From: Thalassolituus sp. UBA1087
GTDB taxonomy: Bacteria > Pseudomonadota > Gammaproteobacteria > Pseudomonadales > Oceanobacteraceae
Length of the DNA: 64,000 nt
Reading direction: 5' to 3'
NCBI GenBank assembly: GCA_002314145.1
Contig: DCCG01000009.1
Span: 1 to 64,000, forward strand
A program made the translations under genes and the position numbers. How positions within the stretch are numbered: position 1 is the first letter of the stretch; the number at the start of each line of letters is the position of its first letter. The notes under the pieces are model-generated. The model had not been told where the DNA came from and made no database searches. It saw only the letters and a list, made by a program, of their open reading frames with translations. This document shows positions 25,679 through 31,912 of the stretch, one piece after another.

Positions 25679-26032
25679 ATGAGCAACAAAAACACAATCA
25701 TTCAGCAGATCGAAAACGCACAGCTGAAAGAATCTGTACCCCCGTTTGCCCCAGGCGACACCATCGTTGTACAGGTGAAAGTAAAAGAAGGTAACCGTGA
25801 GCGTCTGCAGGCGTTTGAAGGTGTGGTTATCGGTAAACGTAACCGTGGTCTGAACTCTGCGTTCACTGTACGTAAGATTTCTCACGGCGTTGGTGTTGAG
25901 CGTACTTTCCAGACGCACAGCCCGATGGTTGACAGCATCGAAGTGAAACGTCGCGGTGATGTCCGTCAGGCGAAACTGTACTACCTGCGTGAGCGTAGCG
26001 GTAAGTCTGCACGTATTAAAGAAAAGGTATAA
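25679..26032 (+). CDS. rplS: 50S ribosomal protein L19
   Basis: A 117-residue L19 (MSNKNTIIQQIENAQLK...; GDTIVVQVKVKEGNRERLQAFEGVVI; RKISHGVGVERTFQ). The frame is open further upstream inside trmD, but AAGGAG at 25667-25672 sets the start at 25679. Last gene of the operon, followed by a perfect terminator. Confidence 0.98.
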   Translation: MSNKNTIIQQIENAQLKESVPPFAPGDTIVVQVKVKEGNRERLQAFEGVVIGKRNRGLNSAFTVRKISHGVGVERTFQTHSPMVDSIEVKRRGDVRQAKLYYLRERSGKSARIKEKV

Positions 26033-26047
26033 ACCGGCTCTTTTACT

Positions 26048-26090
26048 CAGACACAAAAAAACGGGCAGTTTGCCCGTTTTTTTGTGTCTG
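26048..26090. terminator. Perfect 20-bp palindromic terminator after rplS
   Basis: Arms at 26048-26067 and 26071-26090 are exactly complementary over 20 bases around a three-base loop. The stem includes a run of seven A and seven T flanking the core ACGGGCA/TGCCCGT. It acts as a strong bidirectional intrinsic terminator. The upstream-most frame of the next gene overlaps it, which argues for the later dsbC start. Confidence 0.92.
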
Positions 26091-26272
26091 AAAATCCGCC
26101 GTTTTACCTTAAAGTCACATTACGGCGCTATTCTTATACCTCCGGTCGCCTGCTGATCCCCCTTTCCTTGACAGCCTGCCCGGCATTTGAAAGGGTTAGC
26201 AGCGAACAGAAGTCCGTATCTGCTGTCCTGTCTTTCCGGGTTATGTGGGTACCAATACCTAAGGTAATTGTA

Positions 26273-27154
26273 ATGAAAAAGACACTGCTTGCTGCAGCTG
26301 TTGGTCTGGTTATGAGCTTGCCGGTCAGTGCGGCAGATACAGAACAGGCGGCATCAGAATCCCCGCAGCAATCCCTTCAACAACAGGCTGAAGCCAAACT
26401 CACTTCTGCGTTTGGTCCGCGTCTTAAAGTGCAGGAAGTGGCACCACTGGCCGGCGGTCAGATTCTGGAAGTGCTGTTAACAGACGGTACCGTCATGCAC
26501 ATGACCCCTGACCTGACTCACTTCCTGTATCAGGATGAATTGTACGAGTTGGGCGCCGCGGGGGCGAATAACGTGACACAGAACCGCCATAACCCACGCC
26601 GGGCGCAGGAAATGGCATCCCTGGATGATAATCAGGCCGTGGTGTTTCCGGCACAGGGTGAACAGAAAGGGCTGATCAATGTGTTCACCGATATTGATTG
26701 CGGCTATTGTCAGAAACTGCATACCGAAGTACCGCGCCTGAATGAGCTGGGTATCACCGTACGTTATCTCGCCTTTCCCCGGGCCGGTATCAAAAACCCG
26801 CAGACCGGCCAGCTGACAGACTCCTATCGCAAGATCAACTATGTGTGGTGTCAGGATGACCGTAAAGCGGCCATGAATACCATGAAGAAGACTCAGCGTG
26901 AGCTGAGTGTACTGGGCCAGAGATTACGTCAGGGCGGCGCTGTCATGCTGGAGGATCAGTACAAAGCGCTGTCATCCCAGATGGATGCCATGCTTGCAGA
27001 CAGTAAGGACTGCGGCGCACCGATCGCAGAAGAGTACAGTCTGGGTAAAAGCATGGGGGTTAACGGTACACCGGCTATCGTGCTGGAAGACGGACGTTTA
27101 TTCCCCGGTTATCTGCCGGCGGATGAGCTTGCCCGTCGCATGGGAATTCTCTGA
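26273..27154 (+). CDS. dsbC: Thiol:disulfide interchange protein DsbC
   Basis: A 293-residue periplasmic disulfide isomerase. A signal peptide (MKKTLLAAAVGLVMSLPVSA, residues 1-20) precedes a Gln/Ser-rich linker, the dimerisation domain (about 40-100) and the thioredoxin-fold domain with the active site CGYC at 143-146 (FTDIDCGYCQKLH). The cis-proline loop is VNGTPAIVLEDGRL. A charged insert of about 40 residues (KKTQRELSVLGQRLRQ...) between the active site and the cis-Pro loop makes it longer than E. coli DsbC. The start is set by the signal peptide and by AAGG at 26261; a longer reading frame begins inside the upstream terminator and is rejected. Confidence 0.92.
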   Translation: MKKTLLAAAVGLVMSLPVSAADTEQAASESPQQSLQQQAEAKLTSAFGPRLKVQEVAPLAGGQILEVLLTDGTVMHMTPDLTHFLYQDELYELGAAGANNVTQNRHNPRRAQEMASLDDNQAVVFPAQGEQKGLINVFTDIDCGYCQKLHTEVPRLNELGITVRYLAFPRAGIKNPQTGQLTDSYRKINYVWCQDDRKAAMNTMKKTQRELSVLGQRLRQGGAVMLEDQYKALSSQMDAMLADSKDCGAPIAEEYSLGKSMGVNGTPAIVLEDGRLFPGYLPADELARRMGIL

Positions 27155-27179
27155 GATATACTCCCAACCGGACATACTG

Positions 27180-27212
27180 GCGCCTGCCCTGATGGGGCAG
27201 GCGCTTTTTTTT
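27180..27212 (+). terminator. Rho-independent terminator after dsbC
   Basis: GCGCCTGCCC (27180-27189) pairs with GGGCAGGCGC (27195-27204) across a five-base loop and is followed by eight T. It lies 25 bases after the dsbC stop. Confidence 0.95.
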
Positions 27213-27457
27213 GCCACTTTCCTTTCCAGCTTTCCTTTCCAGGTTCAGGCCCGTGTGCTTTCTGTCTGTGCGCTGGCCGGCATAACCGGTCGTCAGACTT
27301 TTGAATTCTCCACTGTTGATTGATTAGTAAATGTCATTTATTTGGCATTCCGGGTAACAAATAATACATATTTCTTAAACATTACTTATCCACATAGGTG
27401 AGTGTGAGTACTTGCTTACAGTCTGGGCCTTTATTTACTGATTTAAACGATAAAATA

Positions 27458-27499
27458 CTCAAAAAGCCCTGTTATGGGGCGTCCGGGGGACTTTTTGAG
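27458..27499. repeat. Inverted repeat inside the DnaA-box region
   Basis: CTCAAAAAG (27458-27466) and CTTTTTGAG (27491-27499) are exact reverse complements, with an inner GCCC/GGGGC pairing (27466-27469 and 27476-27480). The hairpin has A and T runs in its arms and lies six bases before a perfect DnaA box. It may be a terminator-like element, a protein-binding site, or a cruciform element. Confidence 0.55.
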
Positions 27500-28064
27500 G
27501 CGTGTTATTCACACTGACAAATTATCGTCATAAACGCACTGTTATTGGCCTGAAATATTACAGTCGATCTATTGAAAGAGTTAAGTTGTTGAAAAATAAA
27601 GATATTTTTATTGGTTAAAAAATAATCAATTTAACATAAGCGCACTGATTACGGGATTCAGAGCAAGATATAAATAGCTTTTTAACAGATTTATCCACAG
27701 ATTTTGTGGACAGAAAAATAACCCTCTGTTATTTGTTGATCCCGCGCAAAAAATGCGGGTATTTATTCAGAATTATTCCTTGACGAAATCAGCTCTTGCT
27801 TGTTACGCACATTTTCCGGCCGGATGTTCTGAACGTAAATTCAAAAGTCAAAAAAATGTAATAAATTCGATTTTTCAGTATAAGTGATTGAAAAATAAGG
27901 GATTGGTGAGTTGGTGTTATTTCGTTCAAACTGACCTGAGTCCGCATAGATACTGCGTTTGCAGCCTCTTTCAGCGACTTATCCATAGAATTATCCACAG
28001 AAAATGTGCATAACCCTGAAAAACGCCGGAAAATAAGGCTTGCAGCCCCTGTGGATGATTTATG

Positions 28065-28889
28065 TCAGGCAGTTTCGGCGGATTCGTCCGGATCATTATT
28101 GCTGTTAAGGAATAAATCCATCGATGGATGAGGTGGTGTCTGCAGTGTTTCCCGAATATTGAGCGGCAGGGCATCATCCCAGTCAAAGCGCCGGATCAGT
28201 TGGCGCAGTATCCGGTCTGGTGGGGCGACCAGGGTCAGGGGCTGGCCGGACAGCGGATGTTGCATGGTCAGTTCACTGGCATGCAGCAGCAGCCGTGGGG
28301 CGTCCAGATGATCGCGGAAATAGCGGCTGTGACGGCCTTTACCATAGCGTGCGTCGCCAATGATGGGGTGGGCCAGATGTTTCAGGTGACGGCGTATCTG
28401 GTGCTTGCGCCCGGTGTGTGGCACGCACTCCAGCAGGGAATAGCGTGACTGCGGGTATTTATCCACGGCCACCGGAATTTCCACCTGAGCGAGACTGTGA
28501 AAATCCGTTATGGCTTCCTGCGCCGGTTTCTTTTTCTCGTGTCTGGCATATTTATCCACCGGCGGCGACATGGCGTAGTCAAGGTGAGTGAATGCCGGCA
28601 TCCAGCCACGCACAATCGCCAGATACTTCTTTTCCACGGTGCGCTGTCGCCACAGATCCGTGATCTGACTGGCCATCTCCTGTGACAGGGCAAAGGCCAG
28701 AACCCCGGAGGTTGGCTTATCCAGCCGGTGTACCGGATACACCCGCTGACCCAGCTGATTGCGTAACAGCTGCAAAGCAAAGCGGGTCTCGTGGCGATCA
28801 ATTTCGCTGCGGTGCACCAGCAGACCACTGGGCTTGTTGATGACCACCAGGCAGTCATCCTGATAAAGAATATCGAGTTCGGTGGTCAT
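28065..28889 (-). CDS. truC: tRNA pseudouridine(65) synthase TruC
   Basis: A 274-residue RluA-family pseudouridine synthase. The opening LDILYQDDCLVVINKPSGLLVHRS, the catalytic HRLDKPTSGV (Asp57) and VPHTGRKHQIRRHLKHLAHPIIGDARYG match TruC, which modifies U65 of tRNA-Ile and tRNA-Asp, rather than RluA/C/D, as no S4 domain is present. The start at 28889 (MTTELDIL) is set by alignment to TruC; the open frame continues upstream without homology. The C-terminal 30 residues (SNNDPDESAETA) are extra. Two near-DnaA boxes occur inside the gene (28459-28467, 28552-28560) but may be chance codons for VDKY. Confidence 0.9.
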   Translation of the reverse strand: MTTELDILYQDDCLVVINKPSGLLVHRSEIDRHETRFALQLLRNQLGQRVYPVHRLDKPTSGVLAFALSQEMASQITDLWRQRTVEKKYLAIVRGWMPAFTHLDYAMSPPVDKYARHEKKKPAQEAITDFHSLAQVEIPVAVDKYPQSRYSLLECVPHTGRKHQIRRHLKHLAHPIIGDARYGKGRHSRYFRDHLDAPRLLLHASELTMQHPLSGQPLTLVAPPDRILRQLIRRFDWDDALPLNIRETLQTPPHPSMDLFLNSNNDPDESAETA

Positions 28890-29093
28890 GATTCTGTTGC
28901 TTCTTTGGCTGCGAAAGCGGGGGACTTTACCCCAGCGTGGGCCGATTCCCAAGCCATGGGTGAATCAGTGGATATTTTTCGCTACCTTTGTTTTGCAGAA
29001 AGCGTGTTCTGCAGTCAGCGGGTTCCGGATTAAGCGTATTCCGGAGTCAGTGATCAGCATCCGCGGAGTGAACAACAGGAGCCGGGAGTCGTC

Positions 29094-30221
29094 ATGGTCC
29101 GTGTCTGGATATTCATGTTTCTGGTTGCAGTCGCTGCCATGCTGGTGGCGGTGCGCCTGGTTTATACTGAAACGGGCCGTTTTCCGGACCGCAGCGGCAC
29201 ACCGGTTATGGCTTCCACTGCCATGGAGTTAGTGGCTGAGTTACCACACCCACCGGGTAATATTGCGGTACGGAACGACCGCGAGTTCTTTTTCACCTTT
29301 CATCCGCTGGGCGATGCATCAGTCAGTGTGGCGCACTGGTCGGCAGGCAGCTACCAGCCATTTCCGTCTCCTGACTGGCAACCCGGTGGTGCGCAGGAGG
29401 GCGCTTTCAGGGAAGTACTGTCGCTGCGTATTTCCGGCCAGAATCTCTGGCTGCTGGATAATGGCCGCCACGGGCTGAGCAGTGTACGGCTGCTGGCGTT
29501 TGATATGACCAGCGGTCAGCTGGTACACAGTTACCGCTTTCCGCGCGATGTCTTTCCGCTGGGTTCCTTTGCCAATGATTTCCGTATCAGTCGTGATGGG
29601 CGCTATTTCTTTATTACCGATGCCAGCCTGTTGGCCCGCACGCCGGCGCTGGTGGTGTATGACCGGCAAAATGGCAAAAGCCGGCGTTTGTTGCAGGATC
29701 ACCCCTCAGTACTGCCGGGGCCTTTCGAGCCTGTGGTGCAGGGGCAGGAGATGACACTGTTCGGTCTGTTGACGGTGAATCCAGGCGTGGACGGGATAGC
29801 CCTGGATGCCAGGGATGAGTGGCTTTACTACGCCGCGGTGTCGGCGGATCAGCTGTACCGGGTACGCACAGCCGACCTGCTGAATGCTGACTTACCGGCG
29901 GCGTCGCTGGCCCACAGAGTGGAAGCGCTGGGCGAAAAAACCATGACGGATGGCATGGCGGTGGACCGCCACGGCAATGTCTATCTGTCGGATATTGAGC
30001 ATTCGGCCATTGTGCGCCGCGGACCAGAGGGCGAACTGCAGACGCTGTTGCGCAGTGTGGATATCCGCTGGCCGGACGGTTTCAGTCTGTATCAGGACCA
30101 GCTCTATTTTACCTGTTCGGCCCTGCATCAGGTGATGGGGCTGACGGACACGTCTGACGGCGACCATGCGCCATTTCAGATTTACCGTGTGCGGCTGAAC
30201 AACGCAGAAGCTGCGTTGTAA
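29094..30221 (+). CDS. Yellow/major royal jelly-like beta-propeller protein
   Basis: A 375-residue protein with an N-terminal hydrophobic anchor or uncleaved signal (residues 4-22) and a propeller-type body. The strongest signs are NDFRISRDGRYFFITDASLLARTPALVVYDRQNG and VDGIALDARDEWLYYAAVSADQLYRVRTADL, with DGMAVDRHGNVYLSDIEHSAIV: the repeating blades of the Yellow/MRJP (PF03022) family, related to SMP-30/gluconolactonase. Bacterial members are often extracytoplasmic and uncharacterised. It ends five bases before the end of the convergent hydrolase gene. Its exact substrate is unknown. Confidence 0.7.
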   Translation: MVRVWIFMFLVAVAAMLVAVRLVYTETGRFPDRSGTPVMASTAMELVAELPHPPGNIAVRNDREFFFTFHPLGDASVSVAHWSAGSYQPFPSPDWQPGGAQEGAFREVLSLRISGQNLWLLDNGRHGLSSVRLLAFDMTSGQLVHSYRFPRDVFPLGSFANDFRISRDGRYFFITDASLLARTPALVVYDRQNGKSRRLLQDHPSVLPGPFEPVVQGQEMTLFGLLTVNPGVDGIALDARDEWLYYAAVSADQLYRVRTADLLNADLPAASLAHRVEALGEKTMTDGMAVDRHGNVYLSDIEHSAIVRRGPEGELQTLLRSVDIRWPDGFSLYQDQLYFTCSALHQVMGLTDTSDGDHAPFQIYRVRLNNAEAAL

Positions 30222-30226
30222 CCGGT

Positions 30227-31129
30227 TCACCGGGTTTTCAGATTGGAGAACAGCGCCGCACACGGCGGTTGCGCCAGGCTGTGGAAACCCAGCAGCACAT
30301 CCGCCAGCTGTTCGGCATCTTCCAGTTGAGGAAAATGGCCACAGGCGATGTCTGTGTACTGCACGCCGGGAATCTGTGGCAGCGAACGGCTAACCGGATC
30401 AAAGCTGCCACGGATAATCTGCAGCGGCAATGGCGGTTGATAGTGCCGCCATTCCCGTCTCTGGGGCAGTTCGTAGCGATAGTTCAGCAGCAGCGGCAGG
30501 ACCTGCAGGCCCTGGTGGGCACACAGTAATTCCCAGCTGTCCTGCAGCCGCTGGCGGCTCAGCGGAACATAAGGTCCGGTCAGTTTCTCCAGGTAACGGC
30601 CAAACAGTCCGGCGGTCATAAGGCCCTGCAGTAGCTGCCCCGAAGGGCCGCTGAGCCAGCGCTCGCGCCACAGAAAACCGTCGTGATCGCCGGCGATGCG
30701 CGGTGCCAGCCAGGACATACTGAGTGCCACTGGTGATGAGTGAGGGCTGCTCTGATCAGCCGCGGAAGCCGGGGGAACTGACTGAGACGTCAGCTGCCAG
30801 GCGACGGCAGCGCCATAATCGTGAGCGATAATATGGTAGCCGCTGATGTTCAGCTCACTCAGCAGGGCCTGCAACATATCTGCCTGATCTGCCAGGCGGT
30901 AATCATAAGCAAGGGGTTTATCGGAATCACCACACCCCAGAAAGTCCGGTGCAATCAGCCTGAACTGGCCGCACAGCATGGTCCACAGCAGATGCCAGTC
31001 CCAGTTGCTGCCGGGCAGTCCGTGCAGCAACAGCAGGACCGGACCGTCGCCCTGGTCCTGATAGCTGATGCGGTGGCCCTGCCAGTCGAATGCCTGTTGC
31101 TGGCCACGCCAGAGGTTGGGATTCAGCAC
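30227..31129 (-). CDS. Alpha/beta hydrolase with aspartate nucleophile
   Basis: A 300-residue alpha/beta-hydrolase. The oxyanion-hole motif is HGLPG (36-40), and the nucleophile elbow reads AHDYGAA with Asp104 in the nucleophile place. Asp rather than Ser is characteristic of epoxide hydrolases, haloalkane dehalogenases and the MEST-like group. An acidic residue in GSFDPVS (near 243) and His265 in ACGHFPQLE complete a triad. A variable cap region with a low-complexity Ser/Ala/Pro stretch lies around 115-140. The start codon is GTG at 31129, supported by AGGAG six bases upstream. Specific substrate is not predictable here. Confidence 0.8.
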   Translation of the reverse strand: MLNPNLWRGQQQAFDWQGHRISYQDQGDGPVLLLLHGLPGSNWDWHLLWTMLCGQFRLIAPDFLGCGDSDKPLAYDYRLADQADMLQALLSELNISGYHIIAHDYGAAVAWQLTSQSVPPASAADQSSPHSSPVALSMSWLAPRIAGDHDGFLWRERWLSGPSGQLLQGLMTAGLFGRYLEKLTGPYVPLSRQRLQDSWELLCAHQGLQVLPLLLNYRYELPQRREWRHYQPPLPLQIIRGSFDPVSRSLPQIPGVQYTDIACGHFPQLEDAEQLADVLLGFHSLAQPPCAALFSNLKTR

Positions 31130-31238
31130 GCTTGCTCCTTATGCCTTCCTTTTACGCCCTGTCCTTACGCCTTATCCTTAAGGGGAGGCTTGTTATTATG
31201 ATTGCCGTTTCCGGCCGTTCTGAACAGAGTAGCTGATC

Positions 31239-31760
31239 TCAGTCCAGCGGCGCGTAGAGAAGGTCGGTGATTCCGTAGTCCACCTTCTGCCGGCTCAGCT
31301 CTGCGGTGACCTGTCCGCGATGATGCGTTTGGTGGTTAAACAGGTGCTGCAGGATCAGGCTCAGTGGTCTGGCGATCTCCTCCCCGCGGCTGTTAGTGTA
31401 TTCCAGCACATCGTGAGCATCATCCGCGCGCAGCAGGTCGCACCAGCGGATCATGAGTTCATCCACCTGTTGCCGCAGCGGGCGCAGATCGTCCAGCTGC
31501 GGGCAGAGTATTTCATCCAGCCGTTGTGGCACCGGCAGATGACGCAGCTCGTCCAGAATCGGGAAAATGCCGCTCAGCCTTCTCATCCAGATAAGGTCAG
31601 TGACCAGCAGGTGGTTCCAGCTGCCGAGCAGAGAATCAAAATACAGTCCGCACGGGGCCTGAATAATGTCTGCCGGCAGGGTAGCGGTTGCGTCAAGCAG
31701 TCTGTGATTGATCCAGCGGTTATAGCGGGCGTAACGCTGGTAGTGATCTGACCATTGCAT
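31239..31760 (-). CDS. DinB family protein
   Basis: A 173-residue four-helix-bundle protein of the DinB/YfiT type. The metal-site histidines are His50 (GSWNHLLVTD), and His143 and His147 (LFNHQTHHRGQV). The opening (YARYNRWINHRLLDA) is typical. Members are often thiol-dependent S-transferases or damage-induced proteins; the actual activity is unknown. Monocistronic on the minus strand, upstream (110 bases) of the hydrolase gene which may be co-transcribed. Confidence 0.85.
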   Translation of the reverse strand: MQWSDHYQRYARYNRWINHRLLDATATLPADIIQAPCGLYFDSLLGSWNHLLVTDLIWMRRLSGIFPILDELRHLPVPQRLDEILCPQLDDLRPLRQQVDELMIRWCDLLRADDAHDVLEYTNSRGEEIARPLSLILQHLFNHQTHHRGQVTAELSRQKVDYGITDLLYAPLD

Positions 31761-31912
31761 ATCAACCCCTCCGTGTTATGAGCTTTACTCTAAGCCAGCT
31801 GCGGCAAGGCAGCAAGAGATTGGCGGAAGGCGCAGCCCGTCATCTTGTGGTCATATCAGGGATTGAGTATGTTGAGCTCTTTATTCAGGCTCCGGCATAA
31901 CAGGAAGTGACA

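Larger units (their letters stand above)
27155..28064. other. Gene-free AT-rich region with a cluster of DnaA boxes
   Basis: About 910 bases between dsbC and the convergent truC gene contain no convincing gene. Perfect DnaA boxes (TTATNCACA) are at 27386-27394, 27505-27513, 27691-27699 and 27991-27999 on plus, and 28005-28013 on minus. One-mismatch boxes lie at 27979-27987 (plus) and 28050-28058 (minus). A very AT-rich segment runs from about 27580 to 27720, preceded by GATCTATTGAAAG (27566-27578), which resembles the start of an E. coli oriC 13-mer. A hairpin lies at 27458-27499. The composition contrasts sharply with the GC-richer flanks. Candidate roles are a replication origin or a DnaA-titrating/reactivating locus (datA/DARS-like). 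The flanking genes point into the region, which is unusual for a main oriC. Confidence 0.75.

Noticed and set aside
26084..26272. N-terminal extension of DsbC
   Set aside because: It would start inside the rplS terminator and place the signal peptide internally.
27789..27998. Small minus-strand open frame inside the DnaA-box region
   Set aside because: AT-driven composition, no ribosome-binding site, overlaps DnaA boxes; no resemblance to a protein family.
27386..28058. Firm call of the chromosomal oriC
   Set aside because: The boxes and AT-rich stretch fit, but no dnaA, dnaN, gyrB or mnmG is nearby and the flanking genes are transcribed toward the locus. Left as a candidate.
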